Source: an uncultured Mediterranea sp.
GTDB lineage: Bacteria; Bacteroidota; Bacteroidia; Bacteroidales; Bacteroidaceae
Length of the DNA: 41,596 nt
Reading direction: 5' to 3'
Assembly (NCBI GenBank): GCA_946056155.1
Contig: CAMGIP010000007.1
Span: 1-41,596, forward strand
In this document: piece after piece, positions 1-6,681 of the stretch
Position numbering within the stretch: position 1 is the first letter of the stretch
How the letters are laid out: every line of letters begins with the position of its first letter
Made by a program: the position numbers and the translations under genes
The notes under the pieces: generated by a model
Database searches by the model: none
Told to the model about the DNA's origin: nothing
The model's input: the letters and a program-made list of their open reading frames with translations, nothing else

Positions 1-659
1 CACAGTGGATCATCGGTGGTGACGGTGCTTCTTACGATATCGGTTACGGTGGTCTGGACCACGTCATCGCTTCTGGCGAGGATGTGAACATCCTGGTACT
101 GGATACTGAGGTTTACTCTAACACCGGTGGTCAGTCTTCTAAGGCTACTCCGCTCGGCGCTATTGCTAAGTTTGCCGCTTCTGGTAAGCGCGTTCGCAAG
201 AAAGACCTCGGTATGATTGCTACTACTTACGGCTATGTATATGTAGCTCAGATTGCTATGGGTGCTGACCAGTCTCAGTGCTTGAAGGCTATCCGTGAGG
301 CAGAAGCATATCCCGGTCCGTCAATCATCATCGCTTACGCTCCCTGTATCAACCACGGCTTGAAGAAGGGTATGGGTAAGGCTCAGGCTGAGGAAGCTGC
401 TGCTGTAGCATGCGGTTACTGGCACCTGTGGCGTTACAATCCCGCTCTGGAAGAGGAAGGCAAGAATCCGTTCAGCCTCGACTCTAAGGAGCCGCAGTGG
501 GAAGGCTTCCAGGATTACCTGAAGGGCGAAGTTCGCTTTGCTTCTGTCATGAAGCAGTATCCTACTGAAGCTGCTGACCTGTTCAACGCTTGCGAAGAGA
601 TGGCCAAGAAGCGCTACCAGTCTTACCTGCGCATGGCAGCTATGGATTGGAGCAAGTAA
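1..659 (+). CDS. nifJ: Pyruvate:ferredoxin (flavodoxin) oxidoreductase, C-terminal part (5' truncated by window)
   Basis: The reading frame is open from base 3 with no start in the window, so only the last ~218 residues are present. They begin at the thiamine-diphosphate site: GGDGASYDIGYGGLDH is encoded from about base 15, followed by LDTEVYSNTGGQSSKATPLG, the classic signature of domain VI of the single-chain enzyme. The enzyme oxidatively decarboxylates pyruvate to acetyl-CoA and CO2 and reduces ferredoxin or flavodoxin; it is cytoplasmic and a main energy enzyme of anaerobes. The tail (QSYLRMAAMDWSK) ends at TAA, and a strong hairpin terminator follows 61 bases later, so this is the end of its transcript. 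Codon choice is highly biased, as expected for an abundant protein. Identification is firm; the rest of the gene lies upstream of the window. Confidence 0.96.
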   Translation, partial: QWIIGGDGASYDIGYGGLDHVIASGEDVNILVLDTEVYSNTGGQSSKATPLGAIAKFAASGKRVRKKDLGMIATTYGYVYVAQIAMGADQSQCLKAIREAEAYPGPSIIIAYAPCINHGLKKGMGKAQAEEAAAVACGYWHLWRYNPALEEEGKNPFSLDSKEPQWEGFQDYLKGEVRFASVMKQYPTEAADLFNACEEMAKKRYQSYLRMAAMDWSK

Positions 660-720
660 TATCGCTACAAGGGTGTGAGGGCAACTGCACAAGTTGCACC
701 TCCACCTTACTATAAAAATG

Positions 721-766
721 AGAGAGGCCGGATGCCCACCAAAGGGTTCCGGCCTCTCTTATTTTT
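721..766 (+). terminator. Rho-independent terminator of the PFOR gene
   Basis: A perfect 12-bp stem (AGAGAGGCCGGA at 721-732 pairing with TCCGGCCTCTCT at 748-759) encloses a 15-base loop and is followed by TATTTTT. It lies 61 bases after the PFOR stop codon. Confidence 0.93.
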
Positions 767-826
767 GCTATGATTCAGCTGACACAATCCCTTGCCAACT
801 CGTAGATGCATTAGCCGAAAGGGACT

Positions 827-854
827 TCATCAACTCAATTATAAATTGAAATTT
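827..854. repeat. AT-rich dispersed repeat, copy 1
   Basis: The sequence CAACTCAATTATAAATTGAA (831-850) is a shorter copy of an AT-rich element that recurs at 1071-1099, 5079-5111 and 5141-5194. The element itself is partly palindromic (CAATTATAAATTG). No coding content. Confidence 0.7.
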
Positions 855-897
855 AACGTGAATTCGATGAAACGAGACGAAATAAAAGAGATTACAG

Positions 898-989
898 ATA
901 TCATCTTACTGACAACAAGATTAATAATCTTACGCCAGAAATATTAATAACCTTACAACGAAAAGATTAATAATCTTATCGGCAACGAA
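898..989. repeat. Short tandem repeat array, 23-bp period
   Basis: TTAATAATCTTA begins at 921, its variant TTAATAACCTTA at 944, and TTAATAATCTTA again at 967, so the period is exactly 23 bp. A more degenerate copy (ATCATCTTAC...) precedes them from about 898. The 13-mer AGATTAATAATCT, present at 918 and 964, is an inverted repeat with 6-bp arms around one base. The spacer parts between cores are poorly conserved. Confidence 0.8.
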
Positions 990-1070
990 GCTATCTTATC
1001 TTCTTATAGATTATTCATTCACTCGCGATAAATTATGAATTGATATCGAATTTGTAATTTGAATAACCTC

Positions 1071-1099
1071 GTCAACTCAATCATAAATTATAAATTGCC
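1071..1099. repeat. AT-rich dispersed repeat, copy 2, overlapping the end of nadD
   Basis: GTCAACTCAATCATAAATTATAAATTG is nearly identical to the copy at 5079-5105. It overlaps the last codons and the TGA stop (1081-1083) of the minus-strand nadD gene, so the final residues Ile-Tyr-Asn-Leu and the stop are written in repeat sequence. Confidence 0.8.
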
Positions 1100-1641
1100 T
1101 GATAGACAGCTGGATGAAGGAAATATCGGACATCGCGTCCTTCTGCCAAAGCCTGACGGATAAAGGTGGAACTGACCTCCAACAGGGGTGTTGGGGCAAG
1201 CCTTACGCCGGACGGCAACGCAGAGGCATCCACTGGATAGTCGGGACGGGGGTATATCATCAGCGGATTCTCCGCCAGAATACGCTCCCACTGATACCAG
1301 CGATGGAAATGGTACCAATTGTCCGAACCGATAATCAGCGTGAAGGTGTGCTGTGGATAGTGCTGCTTGAGAGCATCCAAGGTGTGAATGGTGTAGGAAG
1401 GACGGGGCAAATGGAACTCGAAGTCGGAAGCGACAAACTTATCATACCCCGCCACAGCCAATTGCACCAAGCGCAGACGGAGGGAATCCTCCATCAAGTC
1501 GGACTGCTCCTTCAGTGGATTGTGGGGAGAAACGAGAAACCAGACCTGGTCCAGTCCTTCGTACTCGCAAAGGTAGTTGGCCAATGCCAAATGACCAATA
1601 TGAATGGGGTTGAATGACCCGCTGTATATTCCTATCTTCAT
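1081..1641 (-). CDS. nadD: Nicotinate-nucleotide adenylyltransferase
   Basis: This 186-residue protein transfers AMP from ATP to nicotinate mononucleotide, giving deamido-NAD, the step before NAD synthetase (nadE is also in this window, at 9908). The nucleotidyltransferase signature is visible as [10 protein letters not shown] (residues 8-17, HIGH motif at 14-17), and the second family motif SSTFIR lies at residues 157-162. Length fits the bacterial family. It is the last gene of a minus-strand run yicC-gmk-nadD, but it is separated from gmk by 189 bases of mostly tandem repeat, so coupling to the upstream genes may be loose. The C-terminus ends inside an AT-rich dispersed repeat. Start ATG at 1641 gives the expected N-terminus [12 protein letters not shown]. 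Confidence 0.95.
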   Translation of the reverse strand: MKIGIYSGSFNPIHIGHLALANYLCEYEGLDQVWFLVSPHNPLKEQSDLMEDSLRLRLVQLAVAGYDKFVASDFEFHLPRPSYTIHTLDALKQHYPQHTFTLIIGSDNWYHFHRWYQWERILAENPLMIYPRPDYPVDASALPSGVRLAPTPLLEVSSTFIRQALAEGRDVRYFLHPAVYQAIYNL

Positions 1642-1655
1642 ACGTTACTGTATTA

Positions 1656-1830
1656 CCTCTCTATATGCTCACTCAGAAAAACTTTCCCACTTTGTAATTC
1701 AGAAGAAAATTTCTCTTTATGCTCTTCAGAAAGAGCTTTCCCTCTTGCATTTTTGCAATTCAGAAGAAAATTTCTCTTTACGCTCATCAGAAAGAGCTTA
1801 CCCTCTTGCATTTTTGCAATTCAGAAGAAA
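1656..1830. repeat. 61-bp tandem repeat between gmk and nadD
   Basis: Two near-identical 61-bp units (1696-1756 and 1757-1817) start with AATTCAGAAGAAAATTTC and end with CTTGCATTTTTGC; they differ at only a few bases. A 13-base start of a third unit (1818-1830) abuts the gmk stop codon, and a degenerate partial unit (about 1656-1695) lies on the nadD side. Each unit contains the small hairpin GCTCTT/AAGAGC. Apparent reading frames through it on the plus strand are repeat-driven and not convincing genes. Confidence 0.92.
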
Positions 1831-2400
1831 CTACTGCTGCAGAAAGTCCCGTACTGCGCTCAGAATCTCCGCCTTAGCCTTCTCCAAATCATCGTTGACA
1901 ATGACCCGGTCAAAGCGGGGAGCAAAAGAGAGCTCATAAGCCGCCTTCTGAATGCGCGACTCTATCACCTCTGGAGTATCTGTCCCCCTACCCTCCAATC
2001 GCCGGCGGAGTGCCTCAATGGAAGGGGGTTGGATAAAGAGAGAGAGAGCACGGTCGCCATAAAACTCCTTGATGTTGCACCCTCCCACTACATCTACATC
2101 GAAGATTATATGCTGACCTTCAGCCAGTTGGCGTTCAACCTGCGACTTGAGTGTACCATAGTAGCGGTCGGTATAGACCTCCTCGTATTCGAGAAACTCC
2201 CCAGCCTCTACCCTACGGCGAAACTCCTCGGGAGTGAGGAAGAAATATTCCACGCCATCCTGTTCTGTACCACGCGGCGGGCGGCTGGTGGCTGAGATGG
2301 AGAAGTGAAGATTGAGGTGCTGTGTGAGCAGATAGTTGATAAGCGTTGATTTGCCCGACCCCGAGGGAGCGGAAAGAATAAGCAATTTACCTTGTGCCAT
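1831..2400 (-). CDS. gmk: Guanylate kinase
   Basis: The 189-residue cytoplasmic enzyme phosphorylates GMP to GDP with ATP. The P-loop APSGSGKST is at residues 11-19, the GMP-binding TSRPPRGTE at 38-46, and YGTLKSQV, which contributes to guanine recognition, at about 80-87. Length is typical. Its start is only 17 bases from the stop of yicC upstream, so the two are co-transcribed; yicC-gmk pairing is a common bacterial arrangement. The stop codon (1831-1833 on the plus strand) directly abuts a 61-bp tandem repeat array. Confidence 0.96.
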   Translation of the reverse strand: MAQGKLLILSAPSGSGKSTLINYLLTQHLNLHFSISATSRPPRGTEQDGVEYFFLTPEEFRRRVEAGEFLEYEEVYTDRYYGTLKSQVERQLAEGQHIIFDVDVVGGCNIKEFYGDRALSLFIQPPSIEALRRRLEGRGTDTPEVIESRIQKAAYELSFAPRFDRVIVNDDLEKAKAEILSAVRDFLQQ

Positions 2401-2417
2401 AATCGTTAGTCCGAAAG

Positions 2418-3296
2418 TTACATCACGTTGAGTACCTGTTCCTTAATCTGCTCCAGCTCATCCTTCATCTGGACCACAATCTTCTGCATCTCAGCATGAT
2501 TGCTCTTGCTGCCGAGGGTATTGATTTCGCGTCCCATCTCCTGAGCAATGAAACCGAGTTTCTTGCCCTGACCGCTACCGCTCTCCAAGGTGTGGATGAA
2601 GTAGCTGAGGTGGTTGGCCAACCGTTGCTTCTCCTCGTTGATGTCCAGCTTCTCGATATAGAAGATCAGCTCCTGCTCCAGACGGTTCTTGTCGTAATCC
2701 ACCTCAAGGGTCTTCTGCAATGCCTCGGTGATACGTTCACGCACCTTGCTGACCCGCTCCTTCTCGTAGGGTTCCACCTCCTGCAGCAGACGGGAGATAT
2801 TGGCAATCTTCTCGCGGAACTTCTTCTCCAGAGCAGCTCCCTCCTGTTTGCGGAAGTCCACCAGATGGTTCAGCGCTTCACTGACAGCCTGGCGCACTAC
2901 GGCCCACTCCTCATCGGAAAGCTCTGTCACCTCCACCTTGGTCAGCACATCAGGCATACGCATCAGGGCAGAAAACCAATCCTCGGGCTCGGGAATGCCA
3001 GTGAGGATATGCAACTCCTTGATCTGCTTGTAATAGGCAACAAGCAGTTCGCTGTTGATGGGGGTAGCCATCGCTGCCGCTTCCTTCTTCTCCACCCAGA
3101 GGGTGAAATCTACCTTGCCCCGCTCCAGAAGGCGGGCAATCTCGTTGCGAATCTCCATCTCCTTCTCTCGATAGAGCGGAGCTATGCGAGTACTGAGGTC
3201 AAGGGCTTTACTATTTAGCGATTTGACCTCTACACTAATCTTCTTATCTGCCAATTCTACGGTCGATTTTCCGTAGCCGGTCATGGATTGTATCAT
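2418..3296 (-). CDS. yicC: YicC/YloC family endoribonuclease
   Basis: This 292-residue protein begins MIQSMTGYGK, the hallmark N-terminus of the YicC family, followed by the YicC-like N domain (to about residue 155) and the DUF1732 C-terminal domain with its conserved end (KSNHAEMQKIVVQMKDELEQ near 263-282). YicC/YloC proteins from other bacteria have been reported as endoribonucleases acting in RNA turnover; that role is carried over by family only. It is the first gene of the minus-strand yicC-gmk(-nadD) unit, with a Bacteroidetes -7 box upstream (3317-3324). The middle and C-terminal parts are charged and helical. Confidence 0.93.
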   Translation of the reverse strand: MIQSMTGYGKSTVELADKKISVEVKSLNSKALDLSTRIAPLYREKEMEIRNEIARLLERGKVDFTLWVEKKEAAAMATPINSELLVAYYKQIKELHILTGIPEPEDWFSALMRMPDVLTKVEVTELSDEEWAVVRQAVSEALNHLVDFRKQEGAALEKKFREKIANISRLLQEVEPYEKERVSKVRERITEALQKTLEVDYDKNRLEQELIFYIEKLDINEEKQRLANHLSYFIHTLESGSGQGKKLGFIAQEMGREINTLGSKSNHAEMQKIVVQMKDELEQIKEQVLNVM

Positions 3297-3316
3297 AATG
3301 CTTATTAAGTTTTGTG

Positions 3317-3324
3317 CAAAAATA
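3317..3324 (-). promoter_or_regulatory. Bacteroidetes -7 box for yicC-gmk
   Basis: Read on the minus strand this is TATTTTTG, matching TAnnTTTG, 21 bases upstream of the yicC start. It lies back to back with a plus-strand box at 3357-3364, fitting a divergent promoter region between yicC and tsaB. No strong -33 TTTG was identified. Confidence 0.55.
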
Positions 3325-3356
3325 CGCGATTATTTTAAGGTATGAAAATAATAACG

Positions 3357-3364
3357 TAATTTTG
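3357..3364 (+). promoter_or_regulatory. Bacteroidetes -7 box for tsaB
   Basis: TAATTTTG matches TAnnTTTG and sits 29 bases before the tsaB ATG, in the divergent yicC/tsaB gap. Confidence 0.6.
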
Positions 3365-3393
3365 TAGGCTGAAAACGTTATATAAGAAATAAG

Positions 3394-4086
3394 ATGTCAT
3401 GTATCTTACATATTGAGACCTCCACACAGGCCTGCTCCGTGGCTGTGAGCGAAGACGGACAGAACGTCTTCACCAAGGAGGATTTGAATGGCCCCAACCA
3501 CAATGTGCTGTTGGGGGTGTTTGTGGATGAAGCGCTCTCGTTTGCCGACAGCCATGCCATGCCGCTGGATGCGGTGGCGGTGAGCTGTGGCCCGGGCTCC
3601 TATACGGGACTGCGCATCGGTGTATCCATGGCCAAAGGTATCTGCTACGGCAGAGACCTCAAGCTCATCGGACTGCCTACCCTCCAGGTGATGTGTGTGC
3701 CTCTGCTGCTCTACCGGGAGGAGATGGAGGAGGACGCGCTCCTCTGCCCGATGATTGACGCCCGCCGCATGGAGGTCTATGCCGCCATCTACGACCGGGC
3801 ACTCCACACCGTACGCCCCACGGCTGCTGATATCGTGGATGCCGAGAGCTATACAGAGTACCTCGACCAGCACCCAGTCTATTTCTTCGGAAACGGTGCG
3901 GCAAAATGTAAGGAGGTCATCACCCACCCCAATGCACGCTTTGTGGAGGACGTCCACCCCTTGGCAAGCATGATGTTTCCCTTGGCCGAAAAGGCCATCG
4001 CAATGGGAGACTTCCAGGATGTGGCCTACTTTGAGCCCTTCTACCTGAAGGAGTTCGTGGCAGGAAAGAGCAAACCGCTCATCTGA
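3394..4086 (+). CDS. tsaB: tRNA threonylcarbamoyladenosine biosynthesis protein TsaB
   Basis: TsaB is the pseudo-protease partner that forms the TsaB-TsaD-TsaE complex, which puts threonylcarbamoyl on A37 of ANN-decoding tRNAs. The 230-residue protein has the ASKHA-fold start ILHIETSTQACSVAVS (residues 4-19) and the diagnostic GPGSYTGLRIG at 66-76. Length fits bacterial TsaB. The gene stands alone: yicC diverges upstream and a repeat-filled gap of about 300 bases follows. A Sua5/YciO-family protein, the kind that makes the threonylcarbamoyl-AMP donor, is encoded elsewhere in the window (27151-27762). Confidence 0.95.
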   Translation: MSCILHIETSTQACSVAVSEDGQNVFTKEDLNGPNHNVLLGVFVDEALSFADSHAMPLDAVAVSCGPGSYTGLRIGVSMAKGICYGRDLKLIGLPTLQVMCVPLLLYREEMEEDALLCPMIDARRMEVYAAIYDRALHTVRPTAADIVDAESYTEYLDQHPVYFFGNGAAKCKEVITHPNARFVEDVHPLASMMFPLAEKAIAMGDFQDVAYFEPFYLKEFVAGKSKPLI

Positions 4087-4389
4087 CCCCGGACAAATGG
4101 GAAGGCAGAGAGACCACAGGGGATAAACCCTCATTCAGATGAAAAGGGATGTCTGCATGAATCAGATGCATGAATGAACGGGAGACCTGATTAAGGCAGA
4201 CGTTTGCATAAGGCAGCGTTTGAATGAACGGGATACCTGCATAAGGCAGATGTCTGAATGAGCGGAATGCCAGATTAAGGCAGACGTTTGCATAAGGCAG
4301 CGTTTGAATGAACGGGATGCCAGATGAAAGCAGACTTTTGCAGGACTTGGATTAAGAATGAAATGAATTAAAGATGATAATTCGAAACG
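4087..4389. other. Repeat-filled gap between tsaB and the DUF4290 gene
   Basis: The gap of 303 bases is mostly the 34/16-bp mosaic repeat at 4171-4338. The left flank (4087-4170) contains related words (GATGTCTGCATGAATCAGATGCATGAATG). No promoter matching TAnnTTTG, terminator or reading frame stands out; transcription of the next gene could come from within or from tsaB. Confidence 0.7.
4171..4338. repeat. Mosaic tandem array of 34-bp and 16-bp units
   Basis: The region divides exactly into units of 34-16-34-34-16-34 bases (4171-4204, 4205-4220, 4221-4254, 4255-4288, 4289-4304, 4305-4338). Long units begin TGAATGA and contain AAGGCAGACGTT or a variant; short units are TGCATAAGGCAGCGTT. The 46-base stretch 4189-4234 recurs exactly at 4273-4318, showing an 84-bp higher-order duplication. 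Units are adjacent with no unique spacers. Confidence 0.92.
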
Positions 4390-5022
4390 ATGTTACAGTA
4401 TAATACCCAAAAAAAGAAAATGGCGTTGCCCGAGTATGGACGCAGCGTACAGAACATGGTGGACCATGCGTTGACCATCGAAAACAGAGAAGAGAGACAA
4501 CGTTGCGCCAACACTATTGTGCGCATCATGGGCAATATGTTCCCTCCCCAACTCCGGGATAGTGCAGATTTCAAGCATAAGCTTTGGGACCATCTGGCCA
4601 TCATGTCAGACTTCAAACTGGATATCGACTATCCATTTGAACTGGTGAAGAAGGAGGGTCTGGACAACAAACCGGGCAATGTGGCCTATCCGCACTCACG
4701 CATCCGCTACCGCCACTATGGACACCTCGTGGAGAGCCTCATCCAAAAGGCCATCGAAATGCCGGAAGGAGAAGAGAAGATGAATCTCATTGCACTCATC
4801 TGCAACCACATGAAGAAGGATTACCTCACCTGGAACAAGGATACAGTGGATAATGCCAAAATCAACCAGGACTTGATGGAACTGAGCGAAGGGCAACTCT
4901 CCATCACTCCTCAACTGGCCCAACTGATGGATAGACGCATCAACCAGGTATTCCGCGGAAAGCCCCAAAACGTAAAGAACCAGGCCAGCCCCGGAAACCG
5001 AAACAAAAAGAAAATCAATTGA
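4390..5022 (+). CDS. DUF4290 domain-containing protein
   Basis: This 210-residue protein matches the Bacteroidetes-restricted DUF4290 family. The N-terminus (YNTQKKKMALPEYGR), the conserved GNMFPPQLRD, and the KLWDHLAIMSDFKLDIDYPF segment (about residues 74-93) are the parts I recognise. It is predicted cytoplasmic, has no signal peptide, and ends in a basic tail. Function is not known. In other Bacteroidales I recall this gene being followed by murA and then rimM; here rimM follows directly after a 199-base repeat-rich gap. The ATG at 4390 is preferred to an internal Met because the YNTQKKK segment is part of the family. Confidence 0.88.
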   Translation: MLQYNTQKKKMALPEYGRSVQNMVDHALTIENREERQRCANTIVRIMGNMFPPQLRDSADFKHKLWDHLAIMSDFKLDIDYPFELVKKEGLDNKPGNVAYPHSRIRYRHYGHLVESLIQKAIEMPEGEEKMNLIALICNHMKKDYLTWNKDTVDNAKINQDLMELSEGQLSITPQLAQLMDRRINQVFRGKPQNVKNQASPGNRNKKKIN

Positions 5023-5078
5023 TGAGAAAGCCCCACAAGGCAATCATCACATGGTTTGACAACTGAAAAGACAAGTCC

Positions 5079-5111
5079 GTCAACTCAATTATAAATTATA
5101 AATTGAAGAAC
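5079..5111. repeat. AT-rich dispersed repeat, copy 3
   Basis: GTCAACTCAATTATAAATTATAAATTGAAGAAC, shared with copies at 827, 1071 and 5141, lies in the gap between the DUF4290 gene and rimM. Confidence 0.85.
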
Positions 5112-5140
5112 TGAACCCCGCGGCTGCAATCATCCGGAGG

Positions 5141-5194
5141 CAATTATAAATTATAAATTGTAGATTGTAAATTATAAATTATAAATTGAAGAAC
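5141..5194. repeat. AT-rich dispersed repeat, copy 4 (double)
   Basis: CAATTATAAATTATAAATTG (5141-5160) is followed at once by TAGATTG and a second unit TAAATTATAAATTATAAATTGAAGAAC ending at 5194. The TATAAAT words are in tandem. Together with copy 3 it fills most of the rimM upstream region. Confidence 0.85.
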
Positions 5195-5221
5195 GACCCT
5201 GTCCACTAAAAGAATAGAGCT

Positions 5222-5764
5222 GTGATTAGAAAAGAAGATGTTTATCGGATTGGCACGTTCAACAAGCCACACGGTGTGCATGGCGAACTGCAGTTTACCT
5301 TCACGGACGATATTTTCGACCGGGTGGAGGCTGACTATATCATCTGTCTGATGGATGGTATTCTGGTGCCCTTCTTCATTGAAGAGTACCGTTTCCGCTC
5401 AGACAATGCGGCATTGATGAAGCTGGAGGAGGTGGATACAGCCGAACAGGCCCGCCGCTTTACCAATGTTGAGGTCTATTTCCCCATCAGCCACGCCGAG
5501 GAGGCAGAGCCGGAGTCACTGAGCTGGAGCTTCTTCGTCGGCTTTCGGGTGGAGGAGATTCACCACGGCTACGTGGGTGAGGTGACGGATGTGGATACGT
5601 CCACCGTCAATACCCTCTTCGTAGTGGAAGACATCCGTGGAGAGGAGCTGCTGATTCCTGCCTGTGAGGAGCTGATTACAGACGTTGACACCATACACCG
5701 CGTCATCACCATGAGCCTGCCCGAAGGGCTACTGAACCTCGATGAGATTGACGTGGCCGATTAA
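5222..5764 (+). CDS. rimM: Ribosome maturation factor RimM
   Basis: RimM binds the 30S head and helps late assembly of the small ribosomal subunit. The 180-residue protein has the RimM N domain start [19 protein letters not shown] (about residues 9-27) and the PRC-barrel C domain, which includes [18 protein letters not shown] and [10 protein letters not shown] near residues 118-150. The chosen start is GTG at 5222, because no in-frame ATG precedes the conserved domain and [11 protein letters not shown] fits the family N-terminus. It opens a tightly spaced run rimM-M23 peptidase-dxr-rseP. Its upstream region is made of AT-rich repeats rather than a recognisable promoter. Confidence 0.95.
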   Translation: MIRKEDVYRIGTFNKPHGVHGELQFTFTDDIFDRVEADYIICLMDGILVPFFIEEYRFRSDNAALMKLEEVDTAEQARRFTNVEVYFPISHAEEAEPESLSWSFFVGFRVEEIHHGYVGEVTDVDTSTVNTLFVVEDIRGEELLIPACEELITDVDTIHRVITMSLPEGLLNLDEIDVAD

Positions 5765-5782
5765 GAAGAGACAAAAGAGCAC

Positions 5783-6655
5783 ATGGAAAGGAAAAAAAAT
5801 AAGAAGAAGCAGCGGTTGGCCTTTTGGAAAGACATCAAGTTCAAGTACAAGCTAACCATCGTGGATGAAAACACCCTACAGGAGGTGCTGGGCATACGTG
5901 TATCCAAACTCAACGGTATCTCTGTGCTCCTCTCAGCCTTGACCGTGCTCTTCCTGCTGGCGGCACTCATCATCACCTTCACTCCACTCAGAAACTATCT
6001 GCCTGGATATATGAACAGCGAAATACGTGCCCAGGTAGTGGATAATGCCCTCAAGGCCGACTCGCTGCAGAAGCTCCTGGAAAGACAGAATCTCTATATC
6101 GCCAACATTAAGGATATCCTCAAGGGAGAGGTCAAAGCCGACACCGTGCACTCCATCGACTCACTCACGGCACTCCGAGGGGACTCGCTCATGGAACGTA
6201 CACGCCGAGAGGAGGCCTTCCGCAAACAGTATGAGGAGCAGGAACGGTACAACCTGACCAATCCTGCTGCTTCCGCCCAACGGGAGAGCCTGATCTTCTT
6301 CAAGCCCACCCGTGGACTGGTGACCTCCTCTTTCGACGCCGACCGGAAACATTTCGGCACGGACATCGCGGCCAACCCGGGCGAGAGCGTGGTGGCTACA
6401 CTCGACGGCATAGTGGTGATGAGCTGCTATACCGCAGAGACGGGATATGTGGTGGCGGTACAGCACAACCGGGAGTTTCTCTCTATCTACAAGCATTGCC
6501 AGTCGCTCCTCAAACAGGAAGGCGACAATGTGAAGGCAGGTGAAGTGATTGCACTTACAGGCAACAGCGGAGAACTCACCACAGGTCCGCATCTGCACTT
6601 TGAGCTTTGGCACGGGGGAAGAGCGGTGAATCCGGAACATTTTATCGTTTTCTGA
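5783..6655 (+). CDS. Membrane-anchored M23 (LytM-type) peptidase
   Basis: The 290-residue protein has a very basic N-terminus (ERKKNKKKQ), one membrane segment at about residues 46-66, a charged coiled-coil-like linker (about 80-165) and a C-terminal M23 domain. The LytM zinc ligands are present: H190 and D194 (HFGTD), and H270/H272 (HLHFE), plus H238 in the SIYKH loop. It should therefore be a working metallo-endopeptidase on peptidoglycan cross-bridges rather than a dead EnvC-like activator. It faces the periplasm if the membrane segment is an uncleaved anchor. It lies 18 bases after rimM and 26 before dxr, so it belongs to that operon. Confidence 0.92.
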   Translation: MERKKNKKKQRLAFWKDIKFKYKLTIVDENTLQEVLGIRVSKLNGISVLLSALTVLFLLAALIITFTPLRNYLPGYMNSEIRAQVVDNALKADSLQKLLERQNLYIANIKDILKGEVKADTVHSIDSLTALRGDSLMERTRREEAFRKQYEEQERYNLTNPAASAQRESLIFFKPTRGLVTSSFDADRKHFGTDIAANPGESVVATLDGIVVMSCYTAETGYVVAVQHNREFLSIYKHCQSLLKQEGDNVKAGEVIALTGNSGELTTGPHLHFELWHGGRAVNPEHFIVF

Positions 6656-6681
6656 ATCTTATACCTTATTATATACAACGA

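Larger units (their letters stand above)
660..1080. other. Gene-free gap between PFOR and nadD
   Basis: This 421-base gap holds the PFOR terminator (721-766), two copies of an AT-rich dispersed repeat (827-854 and 1071-1099) and a short tandem array of 23-bp period (898-989). The rest is AT-rich and has no credible reading frame, RNA gene or promoter that I can see. The two flanking genes converge here. Confidence 0.8.

Noticed and set aside
1604..1939. Plus-strand frame of 111 codons with repeated peptides
   Set aside because: Its repeats come from the 61-bp DNA repeat, and it overlaps nadD and gmk on the other strand.
4171..4338. Possible CRISPR array
   Set aside because: The units are directly adjacent without unique spacers, vary in length (34 and 16), and no cas genes are nearby.
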